A stretch of DNA of 26,063 nucleotides from a virus. The first letter of the stretch is position 1, and each line of letters starts with the position of its first letter. Below, in pieces: positions 14,664-20,697 of the stretch. Under the pieces are notes generated by a model. It did not search any database, had not been told where the DNA came from, and saw nothing but the letters and a program-made list of their open reading frames with translations. The translations under genes were made by a program, and so were the position numbers. Location: positions 1 to 26,063 of IMG/VR virus record IMGVR_UViG_3300036770_000870. One strand, given 5' to 3'.

Positions 14664-14686
14664 TAATTGATATAATTTTTTATAAT
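14657..14686 (+). promoter_or_regulatory. Consensus sigma-70 promoter for the rightward genes
   Basis: TTGACA (14657-14662), an 18-base A+T-rich spacer and TATAAT (14681-14686) match the bacterial consensus in all twelve positions. The next gene to the right starts at 15072, so the transcript would have a leader of about 380 nt that includes the first GGGGAC hairpin. Confidence 0.7.
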
Positions 14687-14689
14687 TTT

Positions 14690-15032
14690 TTAGGGGTTGG
14701 CGTTTTGTTTTGGTATGGGGGGTGTTGTAGAAAGTTATACAAAATTTGGAGTGTGGGCTGATTTTGTTAAAAATTGTAAGAATTTTGTGGTGTGGGAGAC
14801 AAACAGTGTCCGTAGCCCCGCCGCCGCGCTTGCCATACTTGGGGGGATACGGGGATAGTGGGGTCGCTCCATAACCGATTTCTGTAACCCCCAGAGTTCC
14901 TGGCAACACGTTGTGGTATAATATAGCTGTGGTTGTAGCTCGGCCACACAGTCAGACGGCGAGGGGTGCGGCAGGTTTCAAACTCTGTCAAATCCCAAAA
15001 CCACATGACGCAATCAATCGTTGTCAACTAAC
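14690..15032. other. Non-coding divergent control region
   Basis: No convincing gene was found between the rightward promoter and the first hairpin. The stretch is unusual in composition: 14690-14800 is G/T-rich on the + strand, 14815-14870 is G+C-rich. An extended -10 element TGGTATAAT (14914-14922, + strand) without a clear -35 could be a second rightward promoter nearer to the 15072 gene. Short antisense frames here lack ribosome-binding sites. Confidence 0.5.
14773..14802 (-). promoter_or_regulatory. Possible leftward promoter for the packaging operon
   Basis: On the leftward strand TTGTCT (14802-14797) and TACAAT (14778-14773) are 18 bases apart, with four and five consensus matches. 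It is the best leftward candidate I found upstream of the terminase genes. It would cross the rightward promoter region, so the two would overlap and interfere. Confidence 0.3.
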
Positions 15033-15050
15033 GGGGACTTGGATGTCCCC
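15033..15050 (+). repeat. GGGGAC/ATGTCCCC hairpin, copy 1
   Basis: GGGGAC-TTGG-ATGTCCCC with a 6-bp stem, preceded by TAAC and followed by five T, so it could also act as a terminator or attenuator in the leader. The next ATG (15072) is 21 bases downstream. Confidence 0.8.
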
Positions 15051-15071
15051 TTTTTCTTTTGGAGAGTAACT

Positions 15072-15482
15072 ATGGAAAAGCAACTTAAGCCCGCATACGT
15101 ATCAATGCTCGTCAAAGCCCTCAAACTTGAGGATCAGCAGGAGGTCTGTATCGCAGACTTGCAAGCGTACTTTGCAGGCGATGATGCCGAAATCATTCGG
15201 CAGTCAATCATTCACATCGTGGGCAAGCATTGCGAGTGCCCTGTAGTCGAGGGCCAGCGCAAGGCGGCAGGCACTTACGTACTCGACAAGGACTCTGAGC
15301 ACTACGAGGCCGCGAAGAAGCGACTTCAGCGTTGGGTGTTCAAGATCATGGGCGGTGTTAAGCCCAAGGCATCCGCACCCAAAACCAAGAAACGCGTTGA
15401 CGCAGTCAAGAAGGTGCTCGACTACATCAACAAAGCCAAGCTCACCCCCAAGCAACTCGCCGCCGTCAAAGCAGCACTTTGA
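15072..15482 (+). CDS. Hypothetical protein, first gene of the rightward operon
   Basis: The ATG at 15072 follows GGAGAG with proper spacing, so the upstream frame extension is rejected. The 136-residue protein begins MEKQLKPAYVSMLVKALKLE, with a central AEIIRQSIIHIVGKHCECPV and a basic, Ala/Lys-rich C terminus (KASAPKTKKRVDAVKKVLDY, NKAKLTPKQLAAVKAAL). It looks like a small alpha-helical protein with a basic tail; no catalytic motif or membrane segment is seen. As the first gene behind the strong promoter and with hairpins on both sides, it is probably expressed early and highly. The family is not recognised. Confidence 0.78.
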   Translation: MEKQLKPAYVSMLVKALKLEDQQEVCIADLQAYFAGDDAEIIRQSIIHIVGKHCECPVVEGQRKAAGTYVLDKDSEHYEAAKKRLQRWVFKIMGGVKPKASAPKTKKRVDAVKKVLDYINKAKLTPKQLAAVKAAL

Positions 15483-15492
15483 TTCATCAATC

Positions 15493-15511
15493 GGGGACAT
15501 CGCATGTCCCC
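15493..15511 (+). repeat. GGGGAC/ATGTCCCC hairpin, copy 2
   Basis: GGGGACAT-CGC-ATGTCCCC is a perfect 8-bp stem with a three-base loop, ten bases after the stop of the 15072 gene and followed by TTTTA. The next ATG is at 15544, 32 bases downstream. Confidence 0.82.
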
Positions 15512-15543
15512 TTTTATTCCCTCACTTATCAAGGAGAACTACC

Positions 15544-15735
15544 ATGACGACAAAGTATTGGCACGACAGCTTTTCTAAACTCACCCGCGAGCAGATGCTC
15601 GCGCTCAAGCACCAAGAGGACGCTCCGCGTCCAACCAAGCCAACCAACGAACGTGGCACGGCTAAGCCAACCAACGACCAGATGCTTTCACTGCTCTGGC
15701 GCTTCAACAAAGACAAGCCAAGCCGTTGGCTGTAA
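15544..15735 (+). CDS. Small hypothetical protein with internal repeat
   Basis: The ATG at 15544 is led by AAGGAG. The product has 63 residues: MTTKYWHDSFSKLTREQMLA, then APRPTKPTNERGTAKPTNDQ, then MLSLLWRFNKDKPSRWL. Two imperfect halves are visible (TREQMLALK and TNDQMLSLLW), joined by a duplicated KPTN(E/D) linker, so the gene may have arisen by a short internal duplication. It is basic and soluble with a Trp-rich end. The function is unknown. A palindrome follows 15 bases after the stop. Confidence 0.7.
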   Translation: MTTKYWHDSFSKLTREQMLALKHQEDAPRPTKPTNERGTAKPTNDQMLSLLWRFNKDKPSRWL

Positions 15736-15750
15736 CGTATTACCAAACAG

Positions 15751-15774
15751 TTCTCCTTAACATGTTAAGGAGAA
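15751..15774. repeat. 24-bp perfect palindrome containing a Shine-Dalgarno
   Basis: TTCTCCTTAACA followed by its exact reverse complement TGTTAAGGAGAA. The right arm equals the TTAAGGAGAA used before other genes here (16745, 17304), so in RNA the left arm would mask a ribosome-binding site. No ATG follows at normal spacing, so it may be an operator or a relic. Confidence 0.75.
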
Positions 15775-15792
15775 ATACCCCATTTTTGCTCC

Positions 15793-16143
15793 TGTCCAGC
15801 CCGACCCAGTTTTTTGTCTGGCGTGGACACATGCGTGGGTCACAGCAAAGCCCCGTCCCACGGGGCATCCCCTATATCTATATCAAAAGTCATTAGATAT
15901 ATATAATAATAATGGGTAATGTACTAGTATGTATAAGAGCTTTTGCCTTCTTTTCTTTTCTTACTTGCCCAAGTTTTTATTTTCCAAAAATTTGGTAGAC
16001 AGTTGGACAGTTTTGCCGTTTTCCCCGCAGCTATTGGCCTCCCGACTGTCCACTTCATTTTTTACAATTCGAGGCGACTATGCTGCAAGCCCTGTGTTTA
16101 TTGGGTAAACATAATCCCACTACCCTTCTGGACAATGTGGACA
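15793..16143. repeat. Cluster of six TGGACA/TGTCCA sites
   Basis: TGTCCA at 15793 and 16047, TGGACA at 15824, 16004, 16129 and 16138. Several share flanks as (G)TGGACA(C/G)(A/T). Two are 9 bases apart just upstream of the 16173 gene. Six hits in about 350 bases is far above chance (about 0.2 expected for equal base use). Confidence 0.5.
15850..15866. repeat. G+C hairpin without T run
   Basis: GCCCCG-TCCCA-CGGGGC has a 6-bp perfect stem. It is followed by ATCCCCTATATC and not by a T run, so it is a weak terminator candidate; an RNA-processing or protein site is equally possible. Confidence 0.45.
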
Positions 16144-16172
16144 CTTTTGGCACTTTTTGTAAAGGATTAGAC

Positions 16173-16694
16173 ATGTCAGACCCCAAAACAACCCACTCAC
16201 GCACCTGCATCAAGTGCGATCTCACGTTTCCAACCTCTCATTTTCGCTATCGAGGAACCCGCGCACAGGCTCTTGCGCGTGGTCTGTCGGGCAACCGTTT
16301 GCCGTGGATTGAATCCACTATATGCCGCGACTGCCGCCCCAAACGCAGACACATCAGCGAGCTATCACGCAAAGAATTAGCCAACCGCGTAGCCTCTGGC
16401 GATCTTAAACGTATTGACTACGACGCTGAGATTGCCCGACGCAAAGCGCAAGAGTCACGCAAGAAAAGCACAGCCATGCGTATGCACCACGCCATGCTCA
16501 AGTACCCATCACTGAAACCAGAGAACATAAAGCTACATCTACTTGAGCAGTCCCTACGCAAAGAGCAGCAAGCACTCATCGCAGAAACAAACCGCACAAC
16601 CAAGCTAAGCCAACAACTAGACAACCCCATCAACAACCCATTCACCGTACGAAAGCGAGGTAGACCGCCCAAGAAACTAATCCCAACAATCTAA
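16173..16694 (+). CDS. Zinc-finger/AT-hook DNA-binding protein (putative)
   Basis: I use the ATG at 16173 (AAAGGA upstream) and not the longer frame from 16080. The 173-residue protein has two CxxC pairs, C12/C15 (CIKCDLTF) and C51/C54 (ICRDCRPKRR), forming a probable zinc ribbon around a basic FRYRGTRAQALARG segment. A long charged helix follows (ARRKAQESRKKSTAMRMHHA). At the C terminus KRGRPPKK (RGRPP at about 162-166) is an AT-hook, which binds the minor groove of A+T-rich DNA. An A+T-rich tract and six repeated sites lie just upstream, so it may regulate its own region. No nuclease residues are seen, although the first CxxC region resembles that of phage HNH/endonuclease VII-type proteins. 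Confidence 0.72.
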   Translation: MSDPKTTHSRTCIKCDLTFPTSHFRYRGTRAQALARGLSGNRLPWIESTICRDCRPKRRHISELSRKELANRVASGDLKRIDYDAEIARRKAQESRKKSTAMRMHHAMLKYPSLKPENIKLHLLEQSLRKEQQALIAETNRTTKLSQQLDNPINNPFTVRKRGRPPKKLIPTI

Positions 16695-16713
16695 CCCACA
16701 CACCCAACCAAAC

Positions 16714-16731
16714 GGGGACACACATGTCCCC
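16714..16731 (+). repeat. GGGGAC/ATGTCCCC hairpin, copy 3
   Basis: GGGGACA-CACA-TGTCCCC has a 7-bp stem and no T run after it, so it is not a standard terminator. The next ATG, of the membrane miniprotein, is at 16759, 27 bases downstream. Confidence 0.8.
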
Positions 16732-16758
16732 ATATCACAACATATTAAGGAGAATCAC

Positions 16759-16854
16759 ATGGACACAGACCCCACTAACTGGGACGCCATCATTGGCTAC
16801 GCCATAGCTTTCGGTCTTGGTGTAGCGCTGACCATACTCATACTAGGAGATTGA
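16759..16854 (+). CDS. Single-membrane-segment miniprotein (31 aa)
   Basis: A short gene with AAGGAG seven to eight bases before its ATG. The product begins MDTDPTNWDAIIGYAIAFGL and ends GVALTILILGD. Residues about 10-29 form one membrane helix with the acidic N terminus outside it. The stop is followed by one base and then the next ATG, and its 3' end supplies the GGAG for that gene. Such phage miniproteins often modify host membrane proteins, but no target can be named. It follows hairpin copy 3. Confidence 0.62.
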   Translation: MDTDPTNWDAIIGYAIAFGLGVALTILILGD

Positions 16855-16855
16855 G

Positions 16856-17101
16856 ATGATAAGCAAAAAGAAAATATGGGAAGTGCAGTTGCAAGAGTTC
16901 CCCACGAGCGAGCGCCTGTCAGTACAGGACGTGTACAAGTGGTGTGATGAGCCTCACGACAAGGCTCTGTGCAGGTGGAGACAGATAGCCCTCGCCCTAC
17001 AGTGGCCCCACGCAGTCTTTTACCGCATACCCAACACGAAGTACATGGGGTTTAGGTTTGGACTGAAGGGTCACCAGTACACGAGTTTGTATAGCAACTA
17101 A
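16856..17101 (+). CDS. Small hypothetical protein
   Basis: An 81-residue protein that begins MISKKKIWEVQLQEFPTSER and has LSVQDVYKWCDEPHDKALCR, WRQIALALQWPHAVFYRIPN and GFRFGLKGHQYTSLY. GGAG in the previous gene lies just upstream. The helix-turn-like SVQDVYKWCDEPHDKALCRW segment could be a small DNA- or protein-binding helix pair, but there is no clear match. It is followed by the next gene with a 10-base gap that contains AAGGAG. Confidence 0.65.
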   Translation: MISKKKIWEVQLQEFPTSERLSVQDVYKWCDEPHDKALCRWRQIALALQWPHAVFYRIPNTKYMGFRFGLKGHQYTSLYSN

Positions 17102-17112
17102 AGGAGATTGAG

Positions 17113-17319
17113 ATGACACCAGACCCACGCTACACCGCGCTGAAGATGCTCAAGCTCTACGGAGACTACGCGCCCATCCACTGTACATACCACCTCAACC
17201 TGCACGACAAGGGACGCATCGGTTACATGTACTGGACGGAGGTGTACCAAGAAGTTATGGAGGAACTAATCGGGGACGCTGATGTCCCTGTATCTCACAA
17301 ACATCTTAAGGAGAACTAA
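17113..17319 (+). CDS. Small hypothetical protein, 3' end runs through hairpin copy 4
   Basis: A 68-residue protein (MTPDPRYTALKMLKLYGDYA, then YHLNLHDKGRIGYMYWTEVY, QEVMEELIGDADVPVSHKHL). AAGGAG precedes the ATG. The last 15 residues are encoded by a GGGGAC hairpin copy and the following ribosome-binding site. At 17267-17269, just before the hairpin, there is a TAA in another frame, at the place where other copies follow a stop. The gene may therefore have lost its original end by a frameshift. Function is unknown. Confidence 0.6.
   Translation: MTPDPRYTALKMLKLYGDYAPIHCTYHLNLHDKGRIGYMYWTEVYQEVMEELIGDADVPVSHKHLKEN
17272..17289 (+). repeat. GGGGAC/ATGTCCCC hairpin, copy 4 (inside a coding frame)
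   Basis: GGGGAC-GCTG-ATGTCCCT, one base off the consensus at the end. It lies 31 bases before ATG CCT GAC TAA (17321-17332), a three-codon frame led by AAGGAG that may be the relic of a deleted gene. Confidence 0.65.
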
Positions 17320-17347
17320 CATGCCTGACTAACACAATGTCTAATAC

Positions 17348-17376
17348 TTGACAACATACCCCGCTTGGGGTCTAAT
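17348..17376 (+). promoter_or_regulatory. Candidate promoter before the MoxR cassette
   Basis: TTGACA (17348-17353), a 17-base spacer and TCTAAT (17371-17376) give eleven of twelve consensus bases. The spacer contains a 5-bp inverted repeat ACCCC-GCTT-GGGGT (17358-17371). The preceding ATGTCTAATAC is shared with the promoter at 14657, so both may answer to the same regulator. The MoxR-like gene starts 34 bases downstream. Confidence 0.6.
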
Positions 17377-17409
17377 CATATTTCATACAAATAAGTTAAG
17401 GAGTTTCAC

Positions 17410-18543
17410 ATGGACATGAATAACATGCTCTCACACGCCCAAGTTGCGTCTGCTATCAAAGCGTTTCACGCTAACGGTGTGCGGCGTGCCATACACATAG
17501 CCGGTGAGAACGGCATCGGCAAGACGGCCTGTGTCATGGCACTACGCAATGACCCGCAGTTCGCCAGCCACATCTTCCTCGATCCCATCGACGCAACACA
17601 AATGTCTGACGGGTCAGTGTGGATGCCTGACATCGACCGCGAGGCAGGTGTATCACGCGAGTTACCCAACGAGCGTTTCGGTCTGAGCAAGACTAACCGA
17701 CTCGGTGTCAACGGGTCACGTCCCATCGTGGTGTTCATCGACGAGGTGGACAAAGCACCTAACTACATACAGAACGTGCTTGCGCCTGTCATGTATGACT
17801 ACCGTGTCGGTGACTATCACTTCCCTGACGGGTCGCTCGTCATCTTGGGTGCGAACCTTGGCGTTGAGGGACTCGGTGACAGCACACGTGCACACATCCG
17901 CAACAGACGCATCACAATAAACATGCGCAAACCCACTCAACCTGAGTGGAAGGAGTACGCGATCAACAAGGGGCTTGACTATCGAGTGATTGCCACGACA
18001 AGCCAGTACCCCTCGCTGTTTGACTCATTCCTCGACTATGAGGAGGGGGGCAAGCACCACGGCAAGACACTCAAGCTCGACAACCCTGACATCTACAACC
18101 CACGCGAGACACAAGACAGCTACGCGTCGCCTCGCACATTCGAGGCATCCTCAGACATCGTGCGCTGTATGGACATGCTGGATGCACAGACGCTACGTGC
18201 GCTGTTATGGGGTGCGGTGGGTGTGGCTGCTGAAAAGATCCTGACAACTATAAGACTCGGTAACACGCTGCCTGACTACATGCTGGTGTGTAACGACCCC
18301 ACGGGTGCGCCGTTGGTCAGCGACCCCATAGCACAGATGATACAGGTGCAGCAGTTTGTGTCACGTGTTAAGGGCAGGGACGAGGCGGCAGCAGTTACAA
18401 CATACGTGACGCGCATGCCACGCGAGGAGCACAAGCAGTTGTTTATCAACCAGATCGCCAACTCGACAAAGGTGACGTATTTCTACACCGTCGAGTCATT
18501 CAACAAGATGCTGCGTGAGTACAACAAGTTTGTGAATGTTTGA
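17410..18543 (+). CDS. MoxR-type AAA+ ATPase
   Basis: A 377-residue ATPase with AAGGAG before the ATG. The core shows Walker A GENGIGKT (32-39), Walker B IVVFIDEVDKA (106-116, with the DE pair), sensor-1 Asn in GANLG (N149) and arginine-rich STRAHIRNRR (158-167) as a likely Arg-finger region. MoxR proteins form rings that use ATP to remodel or activate partner proteins, usually together with a VWA-domain protein. That partner type is encoded two genes downstream (19497). The C-terminal 170 residues are helical and without another known domain. The length and motif spacing are normal. The substrate in the infected cell is unknown. Confidence 0.88.
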   Translation: MDMNNMLSHAQVASAIKAFHANGVRRAIHIAGENGIGKTACVMALRNDPQFASHIFLDPIDATQMSDGSVWMPDIDREAGVSRELPNERFGLSKTNRLGVNGSRPIVVFIDEVDKAPNYIQNVLAPVMYDYRVGDYHFPDGSLVILGANLGVEGLGDSTRAHIRNRRITINMRKPTQPEWKEYAINKGLDYRVIATTSQYPSLFDSFLDYEEGGKHHGKTLKLDNPDIYNPRETQDSYASPRTFEASSDIVRCMDMLDAQTLRALLWGAVGVAAEKILTTIRLGNTLPDYMLVCNDPTGAPLVSDPIAQMIQVQQFVSRVKGRDEAAAVTTYVTRMPREEHKQLFINQIANSTKVTYFYTVESFNKMLREYNKFVNV

Positions 18544-18561
18544 TCAGTAGTTGTAACAAAC

Positions 18562-18579
18562 GGGGACGCACATGTCCCC
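18562..18579 (+). repeat. GGGGAC/ATGTCCCC hairpin, copy 5
   Basis: GGGGAC-GCAC-ATGTCCCC, identical to copy 6. It lies in the 57-base gap between the MoxR-like gene and the next gene, 21 bases before the ATG at 18601, with TATTA and not a T run after it. Confidence 0.82.
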
Positions 18580-18600
18580 TATTACTTTAGGAGAGTAGCT

Positions 18601-19473
18601 ATGACACGTTTTAATATCGACACATGTTCTTTACTCGTTGAGTTCAACGCATCCGTATGGACAGCGCGTAAGCTCGACAAGAAAACAACCGACGAGGTTG
18701 TGACTAGCAAAAACGCTGCTGCTAAAGATGCAGCTCGCGTCAACAAGCACCTGCTCGCAGGTCGCAACGAGCTGGACGTGATCCAGACTTACATTGGCAG
18801 TGTGCGTACGTTCGTGTACGAGAACACCATGCCGTGGTCTGACAATGGCTTGCGCTTATTACCCACAACATTCTTCATGGAGTTCAGCAAGCGCATGAAC
18901 AACAGCGAGGACACGTTCTTCAGCTACGTCGAGGACTTCATCAAGGTCTACCCGTCACTCATCACTGCACAAGCGATGGCGCTTGGTGACATGTTCAGAC
19001 GCGAGGACTATCCCACACCTGAAGAGTTACAGAATAAGTTTGCGTTCAAGGTCAACTACATGCCTGTACCCACAGCGGGTGACTTCCGTGTGGACGTGGG
19101 CAACGACGCACAGAAAGAACTTCAGGACAAGCTCAACAAGCTCGCAGACGACCGCGTCGAGGCAGCGATGCAGGACATACGTGAACGACTCAAGACGCAC
19201 CTCACGCGCATGCAGGACAGGCTGGGGTACGACAACGTGGACGGGGAGAATAAGACGCGTAAGTTTCACGACTCGCTCGTCACGGGTGCGCTTGAGTTAT
19301 GCGACATGGTCAAGCACCTCAACATCGTGGGGGACGTTGAGCTTGAGCAAGCGCGTGCAGGGCTAGCACAAACACTCAGCGGTGTGGACGCTAAAGAGTT
19401 ACGCACTAACCTCGCAGTACGTGAGGACGTGCGCAAGAACGTCGATGCACTCATCGACAAGTTGTCGTTTTAA
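18601..19473 (+). CDS. DUF3150-like helical protein of the MoxR/VWA cassette
   Basis: A 290-residue, charged helical protein (GGAGAG before the ATG). Notable parts are VWTARKLDKKTTDEVVTSKN, AAAKDAARVNKHLLAGRNEL, the aromatic FFMEFSKRMNNSEDTFFSYV, and a long C-terminal coiled coil (KELQDKLNKLADDRVEAAMQ). The arrangement, and its place between an AAA+ ATPase and a VWA/metallopeptidase gene, matches a family I recall as DUF3150, which keeps this company in other phages and plasmids. It has no catalytic motif. An adaptor or scaffold linking ATPase and VWA protein is inferred. Confidence 0.7.
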   Translation: MTRFNIDTCSLLVEFNASVWTARKLDKKTTDEVVTSKNAAAKDAARVNKHLLAGRNELDVIQTYIGSVRTFVYENTMPWSDNGLRLLPTTFFMEFSKRMNNSEDTFFSYVEDFIKVYPSLITAQAMALGDMFRREDYPTPEELQNKFAFKVNYMPVPTAGDFRVDVGNDAQKELQDKLNKLADDRVEAAMQDIRERLKTHLTRMQDRLGYDNVDGENKTRKFHDSLVTGALELCDMVKHLNIVGDVELEQARAGLAQTLSGVDAKELRTNLAVREDVRKNVDALIDKLSF

Positions 19474-19496
19474 TTTTAACTACAAGGAGAGTAGCT

Positions 19497-20696
19497 ATGT
19501 CATACACTACACTTAACCCACGTGAGCGTGTCGTTGCAGTAGGCATCGACTTCACAAAAGATACACGGTTCGCACAACTCAGTTGTGTCGCTGTGGTTGG
19601 CGACATCGAGATCTCTGACCGCATACGGTACGCTGCGACTAACGGTCGTGACGAGGTCTATAACCCTGGCTTTGTGATGGCACAGAACCGCAAGCAGATG
19701 CGCTACGTCCGTGCACACGAGCTGCTGCACAAACAACTCAAGCACTGTCACGCATACCATGATGTGTCTAAGAAGTATCCATACGAGACCAACGTGTCGA
19801 TGGACATCGTGATTAACCTGATGATCGAGGAGATCGACCCACACTTCACGTTCGTCGAGCGTCCGACAGTTGACCTCTTCATCGACCCTAAGTACACCAA
19901 CTGGGGCTTCCTGCGTATTCTGCAAGATCTTATCAAAAAGGGTAACGGAGGGCAGGGTCAGGGGCAGGGTCAGCCGGTCAACGGTGTGCATGGTGGCTTC
20001 GATGCACATGAGTTCGATGAGCTTAGCGATGAGGAGCTTGATGCACTCAAGCCTGTCATCGAGGAGGCAGCACGTCAGGGTCAGTTACTTGCTGAGAAGC
20101 TGGCAGCAGGTAACAAGGGTGGGGGCAAGCGTCTCAACATTCAGGCAACGCAGTCACGCACCGATTGGCGACAGCACATGCGCGAGTTCTTCACAACAAT
20201 CTGTGCAGGGGATGAGAACTCACGGTTCGCACCGCCCAACAAGCGCCTCGCACCACAGGGGTATTTGTTGCCATCACACTTCTCATACAACAAGGGGGAC
20301 ATCATCATTGCCTGTGACACATCAGGCTCTATGGCACCACACTACGGTATGTTGTTCGGTGAGATCGCACGCATCGCTCAGGATGTTATGCCCGACAGCG
20401 TTCGTATCTTGTGGTGGGACACATCCGTGTGTGGCGATCAGAAGTTCGAGCCACGTCAGTACGCAAACATTGCAGCACTTATGAAACCTGCGGGGGGTGG
20501 TGGCACAACCCCTGACTGTGTTGTGCGTCACATCGTCGATAAGCAGTACAAACCACGTGCAGTTATCTGGCTTACTGACGGTGATCTGTATGGCCCTGCG
20601 CCGGTGGTCAACGTGCCTGTGCTGTGGGGTGTCGTCAACAACGAGCACTTCGTTGCACCCGAAGGTAAGACCATTCACATTTATGGAGCGATCTAA
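19497..20696 (+). CDS. Metallopeptidase-like (DUF2201-type) protein with VWA domain
   Basis: A 399-residue two-domain protein. The N-terminal part has HELLH (74-78), the zinc motif HExxH, in VRAHELLHKQLKH, followed by VSMDIVINLMIEE, as in the putative metallopeptidase half of DUF2201 proteins. A Gly/Gln linker (GQGQGQGQ) follows. The C-terminal VWA-like domain has the metal site DTSGS (274-278, D-x-S-x-S), GGGGTTPD and LTDGD (about 359-363). VWA partners of MoxR ATPases bind target proteins through such metal sites. Together with the ATPase and the helical protein it forms a complete cassette. Whether it cleaves a substrate is unknown, but both zinc ligands of HExxH are intact. Confidence 0.85.
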   Translation: MSYTTLNPRERVVAVGIDFTKDTRFAQLSCVAVVGDIEISDRIRYAATNGRDEVYNPGFVMAQNRKQMRYVRAHELLHKQLKHCHAYHDVSKKYPYETNVSMDIVINLMIEEIDPHFTFVERPTVDLFIDPKYTNWGFLRILQDLIKKGNGGQGQGQGQPVNGVHGGFDAHEFDELSDEELDALKPVIEEAARQGQLLAEKLAAGNKGGGKRLNIQATQSRTDWRQHMREFFTTICAGDENSRFAPPNKRLAPQGYLLPSHFSYNKGDIIIACDTSGSMAPHYGMLFGEIARIAQDVMPDSVRILWWDTSVCGDQKFEPRQYANIAALMKPAGGGGTTPDCVVRHIVDKQYKPRAVIWLTDGDLYGPAPVVNVPVLWGVVNNEHFVAPEGKTIHIYGAI

Positions 20697-20697
20697 C

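Larger units (their letters stand above)
15736..16172. other. Non-coding regulatory region (437 bp)
   Basis: No gene with a ribosome-binding site was found; the open frame from 15943 has none. The stretch holds, in order, a 24-bp palindrome (15751), a G+C hairpin (15850), a very A+T-rich tract with ATATATAATAATAAT (about 15896-15912), pyrimidine-rich sequence (about 15941-15962) and six TGGACA/TGTCCA sites (15793-16143). This mix of inverted repeats, repeated short sites and an easily melted tract fits a control region or replication origin; neither is shown. Confidence 0.5.

Noticed and set aside
14929-15004. tRNA-like stretch (GTGGTT/AACCAC ends, TAGCTC, GGTTTCAAAC)
   Set aside because: Only six acceptor pairs form. 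The D-stem does not close, the T-loop has the wrong size and no anticodon stem is found, so it is not called as a tRNA.
14767-15027. Open leftward frame in the divergent gap
   Set aside because: It has no ribosome-binding site and an odd composition (many Trp, Cys, Arg), and it lies across promoter-like elements and the non-coding leader.
15943-16170. Rightward open frame with hydrophobic start
   Set aside because: No Shine-Dalgarno; it follows a pyrimidine-rich tract that only mimics a hydrophobic protein, and it runs into the leader of the 16173 gene.
19500-20009. Long leftward open frame opposite the VWA gene
   Set aside because: The rightward frame has intact HELLH and VWA motifs; the opposite frame is a by-product of codon use.
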